Shown here in pieces: positions 35,516-43,694 of a DNA stretch of 64,000 nucleotides. The position numbers and the translations under genes were made by a program. The DNA is from JAENVT01 sp963773085. Its GTDB lineage: Bacteria; Actinomycetota; Acidimicrobiia; Acidimicrobiales; Ilumatobacteraceae. The DNA lies in the NCBI GenBank assembly GCA_963773085.1, contig CAVYZS010000018.1, positions 682,001 through 746,000 of the forward strand, written 5' to 3'. Below the pieces are notes generated by a model. That model did no database searches. It saw only the letters and a program-made list of their open reading frames with translations, and had not been told where the DNA came from. Position 1 is the stretch's first letter, and each line of letters opens with the position of its first letter.

Positions 35516-35524
35516 ACGTCAAAG
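35516..35524. promoter_or_regulatory. ACGTCAAA-type site before the SDR-SDR-P450-SDR operon
   Basis: TTACGACGTCAAAGCAAATT lies 38 bases upstream of the SDR start at 35478 (minus strand). It has the core ACGTCAAAG and the A/T tract followed by CCC that are shared with the other sites. Confidence 0.5.
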
Positions 35525-35600
35525 CAAATTCCCAAGTGAACCGACCGCGATGAGAGATGTGCGCCCGGCACCGGCTCACCTCTCATCGCCGGATCAAGGG

Positions 35601-36425
35601 TCAGGCGGGAGCGGCGGCGGCGATCTCGGTGACGACGGACGGCGGGGCGCTCTTCGGCACCGAAACGATGGCGACCTGTGCACCAGCGGCTGCCATCGCC
35701 GCGACTTCGCTGCGGAAGGCCTCGGCGTCACCCGTCCAGCGCAGGATGGTGCTGCACGTGATCTCGGCCGGGTCGCGACCAATGGCCTCACACGATTCGC
35801 GCAGCACTTCCAGGGCAGCGGCAAAACCTTCCGGGTCGGTCCCCGAGTAGTTCCAGTGGTGCGCGAATCGGGCGGCCAGCGGCAACGTGCGCCGCTTGCC
35901 GGCGCCACCGATGCACACCGGCAGTGGGCGTTGCACCGGCTTGGGGTTGTTCATCGCCTCGGTGAGCTTGTAGTACCGACCGTCGAAGGTGGTGCGATCG
36001 TTGGTCAGCAGGCTCTCCAGAACGACGAGCCCCTCCTCGAAGCGATCGAACCGCTCGGTCATGGTGCCCAGATCGATGCCGAAGGCGTCGCACTCCTCCT
36101 CGTTCCAACCGGCGCCGATGCCCAACTCGAGCCTCCCTCCCGAGGTGATGTCGAGTGTCGAGGCCATGTTGGCGAGCACCCCCGGGTGGCGGTACACCAT
36201 GCCCGTCACCAAGACCCCACCGCGCAACCGGCGAGTCTCGTGCAGCAACGCGGTCAGCGAGATCCACCCCTCCATGCAGTCCTCGGTCGAGTCACCCATC
36301 AGCGGGTACAGGTGATCGAAGGTCCATCCCGACTCGAAGATGTCGAGATCGTCGGCGCGTTTCCACACCTCCGACATCCATGGCCACGTGGTCCGTTGTG
36401 GTGAAGTGCTGAAGGCGAAGCGCAT
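35601..36425 (-). CDS. LLM-class oxidoreductase
   Basis: This 274-residue luciferase-like protein has SEVWKRADDLDIFESGWTFDHLYPL, NMASTLDITSGGRLELGIGAGWNEEE and PVCIGGAGKRRTLPLAARFAHHWN. This form is close to F420-dependent glucose-6-phosphate-dehydrogenase-like and mycobacterial LLM proteins. The ATG at 36425 starts MRFAFST; longer in-frame extensions run into the divergent ligase gene and are rejected. It is divergent from the acyl-CoA ligase, with 42 bases between them. Confidence 0.84.
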   Translation of the reverse strand: MRFAFSTSPQRTTWPWMSEVWKRADDLDIFESGWTFDHLYPLMGDSTEDCMEGWISLTALLHETRRLRGGVLVTGMVYRHPGVLANMASTLDITSGGRLELGIGAGWNEEECDAFGIDLGTMTERFDRFEEGLVVLESLLTNDRTTFDGRYYKLTEAMNNPKPVQRPLPVCIGGAGKRRTLPLAARFAHHWNYSGTDPEGFAAALEVLRESCEAIGRDPAEITCSTILRWTGDAEAFRSEVAAMAAAGAQVAIVSVPKSAPPSVVTEIAAAAPA

Positions 36426-36467
36426 GCGATCAGGATTGCACACCGCGCAATCGGTAACGTCAGGCAC

Positions 36468-38003
36468 GTGCCAGTGTTCGCCCGCCAACTCGCCGCAGAA
36501 CGCCCAGACGAGATTGCTATTCGTGACCACCGCCAAGGGTTGCGCTGGGGCGAAGTGGACGAGGTGCTCAACCGGGTCGCCAATCGACTCGACAGCAACG
36601 ATCTCGGTCCGGCGCGCCGCGTCGCCGTGTTCGCCGAGAACGCCGTCGAGACGGCACTGGCACACCTCGGCGGGCTCCTGGCCGGAGCATCGACGGTGCC
36701 GGTCAACTTCCACCTGACCGCCGACGAGACCGCTTACATCCTCAGCGATTCCCAGACACGTGTCTTGTTCGTCGGGGCCGAAACGGCCGAACGAGGCCTC
36801 GCTGCGGCCCGCCAAGCCGGCGTCGGCACAGTCGTCGGGTGGTACTGCGACGGGATCGACGGCATCGTCGACTGGCGCGAGTGGCTGGCCGGCGCACCGG
36901 CGACGGAGCTGTCGCTCGACATCACGCCGTTGCCGAACCTGTTGTACACCTCCGGTACGACCGGTCTGCCCAAGGGCACCGAGCTACCGCCGACGATGTT
37001 CGCCGGTGGCGGCACGATGGCCGAACATCTCGACGTGTTGAAGCAACACGGTTTCGCCCAGTTCGGCACACACCTGGTCGTCGGCCCGATGTACCACACC
37101 GGTCCGCTCTCGGGCATGCGCCTGCTCGTGGCAGGCGTGCCGTCGGTGATCCTGCACCGCTTCGACGCCGAGGCAACCCTCGCCGCAATCGCCACGTACC
37201 ACACCGAAACGGCCGTCATGGTCCCGACCCACTTCGTCCGCATGCTCGCGCTCCCCGAAGAGGTCAAAGCGCGCTACGACGTGTCGTCGATGAAGCTCGT
37301 GATCCACACCGGAGCCAAGTGCCCGGTCGAGGTCAAGCGAGCGATGATCGACTGGTGGGGACCGATCTTCTGGGATGCATACGGCGCCAGCGAAGTCGGC
37401 ACGACGTGCACGATCACCAGTGAGGAATGGCTCGAGCACCCCGGCAGCGTCGGTCGCTCCGTGCCGCCCTTCACCGCGATGGTGCTCGATGACGACAACA
37501 ACGCGGTCGCCCCGGGCGTCGAGGGTCGGCTGTTCTTCGCCGATGCCACCGGCCGCGGCATCGTCTATCCCAACGACCCGGAGAAGACGAAGGCGGCCCA
37601 CATCGCGCCCGGCGTCTTCACGATCGGCGAGATCGCGTACATGGACGCCGACGGGTACGTGTACATCACGGATCGGTTCAGCGACATGGTCGTGTCGGGC
37701 GGCGTCAACATCTATCCGGCCGAGGCCGAGCAGGTGTTGATCGAACACCCCGACGTCGCCGACGTGGCATGCATCGGCGTGCCCAATGCCGACATGGGCG
37801 AGGAGTTGAAGGGGCTCGTCATAGCGGCAAACCCGAGCAAACCGCCCGATCCCGACGAACTGCTGGCCTACTGCCGCGAACGCCTGACGCGCTACAAGTG
37901 TCCACGGACGATCGAGATCGTCACCGATCTCGGCCGTTCGACGATGGGCAAGGTCAACAAGCGCGCCCTGCGCGCCCCGTACTGGACGAGCTCCGCGACC
38001 TGA
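36468..38003 (+). CDS. Acyl-CoA ligase / AMP-binding enzyme
   Basis: This 511-residue adenylate-forming enzyme has the P-loop YTSGTTGLPKG, DAYGASEVG, the motif GYVYITDRFSDMVVSGGVNIYP and a C-terminal KCPRTIEIVTDLGRSTMGKVNKR, which supplies the catalytic lysine. It activates a carboxylic acid with ATP and CoA. The N-terminus is short, as in FadD-like ligases of steroid and aromatic pathways. The start is GTG. It probably feeds acids to the ACAD and Ltp genes elsewhere in the window; a direct link is inferred. Confidence 0.88.
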   Translation: MPVFARQLAAERPDEIAIRDHRQGLRWGEVDEVLNRVANRLDSNDLGPARRVAVFAENAVETALAHLGGLLAGASTVPVNFHLTADETAYILSDSQTRVLFVGAETAERGLAAARQAGVGTVVGWYCDGIDGIVDWREWLAGAPATELSLDITPLPNLLYTSGTTGLPKGTELPPTMFAGGGTMAEHLDVLKQHGFAQFGTHLVVGPMYHTGPLSGMRLLVAGVPSVILHRFDAEATLAAIATYHTETAVMVPTHFVRMLALPEEVKARYDVSSMKLVIHTGAKCPVEVKRAMIDWWGPIFWDAYGASEVGTTCTITSEEWLEHPGSVGRSVPPFTAMVLDDDNNAVAPGVEGRLFFADATGRGIVYPNDPEKTKAAHIAPGVFTIGEIAYMDADGYVYITDRFSDMVVSGGVNIYPAEAEQVLIEHPDVADVACIGVPNADMGEELKGLVIAANPSKPPDPDELLAYCRERLTRYKCPRTIEIVTDLGRSTMGKVNKRALRAPYWTSSAT

Positions 38004-38041
38004 TCATTGGCCTGATGGCGGCACCCGTCGGCGAAACTTTG

Positions 38042-38050
38042 GCGTCAAAC
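38042..38050. promoter_or_regulatory. ACGTCAAA-type site (GCGTCAAAC) before swivel-domain protein 1
   Basis: CTTTGGCGTCAAACGTTCAC lies 87 bases before the ATG at 38137. It keeps GTCAAAC but has G in place of the first A and a less conserved 3' flank. It is the weakest of the set apart from 11032. Confidence 0.35.
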
Positions 38051-38136
38051 GTTCACATACCCTGGCCTGGTCTGGAACGGATCCTGCCGGGGCGCTAACG
38101 TGTGGCTTTCCCGATCGCACGAGGGGGCTTGATCCC

Positions 38137-39882
38137 ATGGATGAGCGCTGGATTGCCGACTGGCCACCGAGTGAGCGTTGGCCCCACTACACCCGCTCGA
38201 ATGCGGGCGAGGTGCTGGCGACCCCGGCCTCTCCGCTCGGCCAGCAGTTCGTGTGGGACAACGCAATCGCGCTGGGAATGCGCGACGGCTACGTGCGCCA
38301 GGGCTACTTCCTGCCCGGTGAGATGGCCGACCGGCTCCCCGAGGCCTTGGGATTCTTCGGCGGCTACCTCTACATCAACCTCTCCAACATCCGCATGCAG
38401 GGCGTGCGCAGCCCAGTCGTAACGGTCGAGCAACTCGACCTGGCGTTCTTCGGCGACCATCCGGACGTGCCGCCGTACGTCGCCGACCCCCGCGACGAGA
38501 ATCCAGACCTCGTGCCCGGCATATTCAAGCACATCGGCTGGGTGATGAGCACCACCTCGTGGGCGGAGATCGACGAGGAGAAGGCCGAGATGAAGGCCCT
38601 GCGCAGGAACCGGCCCGACCTCTCGTCGATGAGTGACGACGAGCTCGTCGCCCAGGCTCGGTCGCTGCAACCTTGGCTCAGGAAGCTGTTCGAGTCGCAC
38701 ACGGTCTCGTCGAGCAGTTCGGGCATCGCCCCCGGCATCCTGTACGCGATCGGCCAGGCGATCGGTGACCCGACGGTGCCGATGAAGCTGATCTCCGGGA
38801 TCGGCGACGTCGACTCTGCCGAGCCGAACTACGCACTGTGGGAGCTGTCGCGGATGATCCGGGCCAGCAGCGAGCTCACGGCAGCTTTCGACGACGGTGT
38901 CGACGGGATGCTCGATCGCCTGCACGCGTCGGGTTCCGTCGACGCCAAGTACTTCCAGGCCGCCTTCGACGAGTTCGAGCGAGAATACGGCTGCCGCGGC
39001 CCCAACGAATGGGAGATCAGCGCCGACTCGTGGGAGACGAACTCGCGCTTGCCGCTGATCCTGCTCGACCGCATTCGGCGGCAGGACGACGATGAATCGC
39101 CGCGCATCCGCAACGCTGCGAAGGCCAACGAGCGATTGCGGGTCATCGAGGAGGTGCGCGCCAAGGTCGAGCCACGGGGCGAGGAGCTGGCCGCGCAGTT
39201 CGAGGGTGCTCTGATCGCCGGCAACATGCAGGCGTTTCGCGAGCGTACGAAGAGCACCATCGTGATCCCGGTCAACGAGCTGCGGGTGATCTTCAACGAG
39301 CTCGGCCGCCGACATCACCAGGCCGGGCACATCGACCTGCCAGACCACATCTTCATGTTGCTCGACGAGGAGTTGGAGACATTCGTCGCATCTCCCACCG
39401 GGTGGAACGACAAGCTGGCCGGACGCTACAAGATGTGGCGCGAGCTGTTCGACCGTGAACCCCCCTACTTCATCCGCGACGCCCAGGTGCCGCCGCTCGC
39501 CACGTGGCCCAAGCGGAGCAAGGCCGACGTCGGGTCCGTGGTCGTGGGTGACGTGCTGCACGGTGTGGGCGGCTGTGCGGGGGTCGTCACCGGTCGGGCA
39601 TGCGTGATCCTCGATCCCGCCGACCCGCGCGACCTGGGACCCGGCGACATTCTCGTCGCGCCGCGCACGGACCCCGGCTGGACGCCGTTGTTCATGGCCG
39701 TCGACGGTGTGGTTGTCGACGTGGGTGGCCAGATCAGCCACGCCGTCATCGTCAGCCGCGAGCTCGGGCTGCCCTGCGTGATTTCGGTCAACGACGCCAG
39801 CTCGCGCATTCCCGATGGCGCCATCATCGAAGTCGATGGCAACATCGGCACCGTGACCGTGCTGGAGGTGTCGGCAACGTGA
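38137..39882 (+). CDS. Phosphohistidine-swivel (PEP-utiliser mobile domain) protein without ATP-grasp domain, copy 1
   Basis: The protein has 581 residues. Residues 1 to about 480 are mainly helical and contain YGCRGPNEWEI (284-294), which matches the motif of the rifampin-phosphotransferase substrate domain (HGxRGPxE-D-x-W). The C-terminal 90 residues are the swivelling phosphohistidine domain with GGQISHAVIVSRELGLP (His535). The ATP-grasp domain that phosphorylates this histidine in rifampin phosphotransferase or PEP synthase is absent. It may need a separate ATP- or PEP-binding partner, as phenylphosphate synthase does. GAGGGGG precedes the ATG. Its stop overlaps the P450 start (GTGA). A paralogue lies at 53205. 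Confidence 0.8.
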   Translation: MDERWIADWPPSERWPHYTRSNAGEVLATPASPLGQQFVWDNAIALGMRDGYVRQGYFLPGEMADRLPEALGFFGGYLYINLSNIRMQGVRSPVVTVEQLDLAFFGDHPDVPPYVADPRDENPDLVPGIFKHIGWVMSTTSWAEIDEEKAEMKALRRNRPDLSSMSDDELVAQARSLQPWLRKLFESHTVSSSSSGIAPGILYAIGQAIGDPTVPMKLISGIGDVDSAEPNYALWELSRMIRASSELTAAFDDGVDGMLDRLHASGSVDAKYFQAAFDEFEREYGCRGPNEWEISADSWETNSRLPLILLDRIRRQDDDESPRIRNAAKANERLRVIEEVRAKVEPRGEELAAQFEGALIAGNMQAFRERTKSTIVIPVNELRVIFNELGRRHHQAGHIDLPDHIFMLLDEELETFVASPTGWNDKLAGRYKMWRELFDREPPYFIRDAQVPPLATWPKRSKADVGSVVVGDVLHGVGGCAGVVTGRACVILDPADPRDLGPGDILVAPRTDPGWTPLFMAVDGVVVDVGGQISHAVIVSRELGLPCVISVNDASSRIPDGAIIEVDGNIGTVTVLEVSAT

Positions 39883-41147
39883 ACCCCACCGACCTCGCAA
39901 AATTCAACCCCTTCGACGCCGAGACGTTGCAGTGCCCATACCCGCACTATGCCGCAATGCGAGAACAGGCGCCTGTGTTGTTCCTCGAACAACTCGGCCT
40001 CTACCTCGTCACTCGACACGACCTGGTCCTGTCGATCCTGCGTGACCCGACGACGTTCTCCTCCAAGTTCGGCAGGCCGACGATGCCGATGAACGACGAA
40101 GACGCGGCCAAGGTAGCCGAGGTCTACGCCGAGGGCTACCCGCGAGTGTCGACCATGTTGACCACAGACCCGCCCGAGCAGACCCGCTTCCGAAGTCTGG
40201 TGGCCAAGGCGTTCAACCCGCGCACGATCGCGGCGATGGAGCCATTCATCCGCGGCATCGTGACCGACCTGATCGACTCGTGGGAGGATCGTACCGACCT
40301 CGAGTTCGTCGCCGACTTCGCCGTGCCGCTGCCGGTGTGGGTCATCGCCACCATGCTCAACCAGCCCCAGGAACGCTTCGCCGACATCAAGCGATGGAGT
40401 GACGCCTCGATCGCAGGCATCGGCACCAACATCTCCATCGACCGCAGACTCGCGGCCGAGCGTGAGACCAACGAGTTCCAGCGCTACTTCGAATCGGAGA
40501 TCGAACGTCGCCGTGTCGAGCCGCAGGACGACCTGTTGACCAACCTGCTCAACGCCACGCTCGACGAGCCGGGCGTCGACCCTCGTCCACTCGACATGCC
40601 GGAGATGCTCAGCATCATCTCGCAGTTGATGGTCGCCGGAAACGAGACCACGACGAAACTCCTCACCGAGATGATGCGGTTGCTCGGCGAGCAACCCGAG
40701 CAGTGGCAACGGGTGCAGGCCGACTCGTCGCGCATCGAACGGGTCGTCGATGAGTCGCTACGACTGTCGAGCCCGACGCAGGGAATCTTCCGGATTGCCA
40801 CGACCGACGTCGAACTGGCTGGTGTCACGGTGCCGAAGGGTGCCCGTTTGGTGCTCGTCTACGGAGCAGCGAACCGCGACGAGATCGTCTACCCCGATGC
40901 GGAGTCCTTCGACCCGGATCGAGAGCGGCTGAAGGAGCACCTCGCCTTCGGCAAGGGCATCCACTTCTGCCTCGGTGCATCGCTGTCACGGCTCGAGGCC
41001 CGTGTCGCTCTGGAGGAGCTCACTCGGCGGATCGGCTCGTATCGGCTGAGCGACACCAACGACTACAGCTACTACCCCAGCTTCATGCTCCGCGGCCTGC
41101 AGCGCCTCGACATCGAACTCACTGCTCCAGCATCGCCTGCCGTCTGA
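39879..41147 (+). CDS. Cytochrome P450 (second)
   Basis: This 422-residue P450 has AGNETTTKLL in the I helix (Asn at the usual acidic position before Glu), ESLR (ExxR) and heme loop FGKGIHFCLGASLSRLEAR. The start is a GTG that overlaps the swivel-protein stop by four bases, so the two proteins are made together. It probably hydroxylates the same pathway's substrate before or after the step done by the swivel protein. The stop is followed by a strong hairpin. Confidence 0.9.
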   Translation: MNPTDLAKFNPFDAETLQCPYPHYAAMREQAPVLFLEQLGLYLVTRHDLVLSILRDPTTFSSKFGRPTMPMNDEDAAKVAEVYAEGYPRVSTMLTTDPPEQTRFRSLVAKAFNPRTIAAMEPFIRGIVTDLIDSWEDRTDLEFVADFAVPLPVWVIATMLNQPQERFADIKRWSDASIAGIGTNISIDRRLAAERETNEFQRYFESEIERRRVEPQDDLLTNLLNATLDEPGVDPRPLDMPEMLSIISQLMVAGNETTTKLLTEMMRLLGEQPEQWQRVQADSSRIERVVDESLRLSSPTQGIFRIATTDVELAGVTVPKGARLVLVYGAANRDEIVYPDAESFDPDRERLKEHLAFGKGIHFCLGASLSRLEARVALEELTRRIGSYRLSDTNDYSYYPSFMLRGLQRLDIELTAPASPAV

Positions 41148-41157
41148 AAACGCGAGC

Positions 41158-41189
41158 GGAGCGGGTGACGCCAATGCGCCACCCGCTCC
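41158..41189. terminator. Hairpin terminator after the second P450
   Basis: GGAGCGGGTG (41158-41167) pairs perfectly with CACCCGCTCC (41180-41189) around a 12-base loop. It lies between two convergent genes and so can serve both. Confidence 0.75.
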
Positions 41190-41219
41190 GTCGGGGGGAA
41201 TCTGCATTCGACGGCGCGG

Positions 41220-41720
41220 TCAGTCGTCATTGCCGCCGTGGTGACCCGAATCGTCGCTGCCCTCATGATGGCCCGAATCGTCGCTGCCCTCATGATGACC
41301 GGAATCGTCGCTGGACGAAACAGTCACGCCGGTGCAGCGCGGGTCGTTGGCATGTTCGGCCTCGTCGCAGGGTCCGCTGACATCCTCGACGCTGTTCGCC
41401 GTGACATTGTCGTCGACCGAATCGGCTGTGACGGCAACGCTCGCGCCGGTGCAGCGCGGGTCGTTGGCATGCTCGGCCTCGTCGCACGGTCCGCTGACAT
41501 CCTCGACTGAGTTCATCGTCCGGTTGTCCTCGACGCTGTTCTCCGTGGCGCCGTCGTCGACGCTGTTCCTCGTGGCGTTGTCGTCGACGGTGGTGATTGG
41601 TGCCACCGTCACCGCTGTCGGAACGATGTCGCGAGGTGAGTCGCCATGGGCTGCGAAAGCAGGGACGCCGAATCCGACGGCGGCGACTCCGGTGGTGATC
41701 CAGATGAGTGACTTCTTCAT
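41220..41720 (-). CDS. Secreted repeat protein with paired-cysteine and DDSGHHEG repeats
   Basis: This 166-residue protein has a signal peptide (MKKSLIWITTGVAAVGFGVPAFA). It then has two 21-residue repeats running from NSVEDVSGPCDEAEH to NDPRCTG (two Cys each) and a tail with three DDSGHHEG-type repeats. It is very acidic and histidine-rich, so metal binding is possible; no function is known. AAGGAG precedes the ATG. The DNA repeats are near exact: 63 bases twice and 27 bases about two and a half times. I do not recognise the family. Confidence 0.75.
   Translation of the reverse strand: MKKSLIWITTGVAAVGFGVPAFAAHGDSPRDIVPTAVTVAPITTVDDNATRNSVDDGATENSVEDNRTMNSVEDVSGPCDEAEHANDPRCTGASVAVTADSVDDNVTANSVEDVSGPCDEAEHANDPRCTGVTVSSSDDSGHHEGSDDSGHHEGSDDSGHHGGNDD
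41245..41319. repeat. 27-base tandem repeat in the secreted protein gene
   Basis: A unit beginning CCCGAATCGTCGCTGCCCTC occurs at 41245-41271 and 41272-41298, and a partial diverged copy follows. It encodes the DDSGHHEGS tail and keeps the reading frame. Confidence 0.85.
41328..41390. repeat. 63-base direct repeat, copy A
   Basis: Starts GCCGGTGCAGCGCGGGTCGT and ends CATCCTCGAC. It recurs almost unchanged at 41445-41507. It encodes the SVEDVSGPCDEAEH...CTG repeat of the secreted protein. Confidence 0.85.
41445..41507. repeat. 63-base direct repeat, copy B
   Basis: Second copy of the repeat at 41328-41390; the few differences are silent or conservative. The spacing of 117 bases keeps the frame. 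Confidence 0.85.
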
Positions 41721-41935
41721 GATGTTGTCTCCTTGGTGGTACTTGAGTAGGTACTCGGCAAGGTACGAGGACGCTTGCCAACGGACGTCCCGACAACATC
41801 CAAGGGACATCAAAGTGAAGGGCGCCCATTAGTGCTACGACCACGCTGACCTGAGAGGACAGGCCGGGCGCATCACGCCTGTTTCGGCGTTCTGGGTTCT
41901 ATCGTTGAACATTCACTAACGAGAGTTCAGCCGTC

Positions 41936-43657
41936 ATGACAGACCACGACATCAGTGGCCACCAAGAAGATTCACCCGGTACCGATGGAGGCGACGGGTT
42001 CGACACTCTTGGCCTTCGCCCCGAATTGTTGAAGACCATCGCCGATCTCGGGTACGAAGAACCGACACCGATCCAGCGCGAGACCATCCCTCACCTGCTC
42101 GCCGGCCGGGACCTGCTCGGGCAGGCAGCGACCGGAACGGGCAAGACTGCCGCGTTCGCTCTTCCCGCGCTGCAGATGATCGACACCGCAGCGAAGGTCG
42201 AGCCGCTCGCGCTGATCCTCGTGCCGACTCGCGAGCTGGCGATGCAGGTCAGCGAGGCATTCTTCAGGTACGGGCGGCAGCTCGGCGTGAAGGTCACACC
42301 GATCTACGGCGGCCAGCCGATCTTCCGGCAACTGCAGGCGCTCGATCGCGGGGTGCACATCGTCGTCGCCACCCCGGGTCGTGCCCTCGACCACATCGGA
42401 CGTGGCTCGCTGCAACTCGAATCAATCCGAACCGTCATCCTCGACGAAGCCGACGAGATGCTCGACATGGGCTTCTCCGACGACATCGACTCCATCCTGC
42501 AAGCGACGCCCGAGCAACGCCAGACCGTGCTGTTCTCGGCCACCATGCCGGCGCGCATCAACGCCCTCGCACGCAAGTACCAGCGCGACCCCGTTCGCAT
42601 CCAGATCGGTCGCGGCGATACGGCACCCGGCACGACACTCGTTCGCCAGAGCGCGTACATGGTGCAGCGTGCGCACAAGCCGGCAGCCCTCGGCCGCATC
42701 CTCGATATCGAGGCACCAAAGGCCACGCTCGTCTTCTGTCGCACTCGCACCGAGGTCGATCAACTGACCGAGACGATGAACGGCCGCGGCTATCGCGCCG
42801 AGGCCTTGCACGGCGGCATGGATCAGCCGCAGCGCGACCGGGTGATGGGGCGGCTGCGTGACGGCACTGCCGAGCTGTTGGTGGCCACCGACGTCGCGGC
42901 CCGCGGGCTCGACGTCGACACGCTCACACACGTTGTCAACTACGACGTGCCATCCGCTGCCGAGAGCTACGTGCACCGCATCGGTCGTGTCGGCCGGGCC
43001 GGCCGCCAAGGTGTCGCGATCACACTCGCCGAACCACGCGAACAGCGACTGCTGTTCAACATCGAGAAACTCACCAAGCAGAAAATCGCCATCGAGCGGG
43101 TCCCGACAGTGGCCGATCTGCGCGCTCGCCAGATCGAGCAGACGGTCGCCGCCGTCCGCGAGGCGCTGGCGTCGGATGATCTCGACGACTACAACGACGT
43201 GCTCAACGCGTTGGCCGGCGACCACAACATCCGCACGATCGCGCTGGCGGCCGTCAAGCTGGCCCACGAGGCGGGCGGAGCAACCCTCGACGAGGCCGAG
43301 ATCCCCGACTTCTCCCACAAGGTCGACCGCAGCCCGCGACCGGACCGGACCGATCGTGGCGATCGTCCCGGCCAGAGGAGTTCACGACCGTCGCCAGGTC
43401 ATCGCGGTGGTGGAACGGTCGGAACCGGGTTCATCTACGTCGGCATCGGTCGCAAGGGCGGTATCCGGCCTGGGGACCTCGTCGGGCTCATCGCCAACGA
43501 GAGCAACCTCAGCGGCCGCGAGATCGGCCCGATCAAGATCACCGAACAGTTCTCGATCGTCGGCGTGCCCGAGGGACGAGTCGACGATGTGATCACGTCG
43601 TTGCGCGGCACGCTGCTGAAAGGCAAGCGACCCAACGCCAGGCGCTACACCGACTGA
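41936..43657 (+). CDS. deaD: DEAD-box RNA helicase, DeaD/CsdA-like
   Basis: This 573-residue helicase has a Q motif (PTPIQRETIPHLL), Walker A ATGTGKT, the DEAD box in ILDEADEMLDMGF, the SAT motif and the C-terminal HRIGRVGRAGR. A basic linker follows, then a DbpA-type RNA-binding domain (GFIYVGIGRKGGIRPGDLVGLIANE). It unwinds structured RNA in ribosome assembly, decay or cold response. About 215 bases separate it from the divergent secreted-protein gene; no clear promoter could be picked with confidence there. Confidence 0.93.
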   Translation: MTDHDISGHQEDSPGTDGGDGFDTLGLRPELLKTIADLGYEEPTPIQRETIPHLLAGRDLLGQAATGTGKTAAFALPALQMIDTAAKVEPLALILVPTRELAMQVSEAFFRYGRQLGVKVTPIYGGQPIFRQLQALDRGVHIVVATPGRALDHIGRGSLQLESIRTVILDEADEMLDMGFSDDIDSILQATPEQRQTVLFSATMPARINALARKYQRDPVRIQIGRGDTAPGTTLVRQSAYMVQRAHKPAALGRILDIEAPKATLVFCRTRTEVDQLTETMNGRGYRAEALHGGMDQPQRDRVMGRLRDGTAELLVATDVAARGLDVDTLTHVVNYDVPSAAESYVHRIGRVGRAGRQGVAITLAEPREQRLLFNIEKLTKQKIAIERVPTVADLRARQIEQTVAAVREALASDDLDDYNDVLNALAGDHNIRTIALAAVKLAHEAGGATLDEAEIPDFSHKVDRSPRPDRTDRGDRPGQRSSRPSPGHRGGGTVGTGFIYVGIGRKGGIRPGDLVGLIANESNLSGREIGPIKITEQFSIVGVPEGRVDDVITSLRGTLLKGKRPNARRYTD

Positions 43658-43694
43658 ACCACCACGGCCTCCCACGACCGGAGGTCGATCGTGC

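Noticed and set aside
38095..39900. Long minus-strand open frame opposite swivel protein 1
   Set aside because: It shadows a gene with clear domain motifs and has no start signal or recognisable motif of its own.
41245..41507. Possible CRISPR-like repeats
   Set aside because: The repeats lie inside a coding frame, are tandem or in-frame duplicates of protein repeats, and have no unique spacers.
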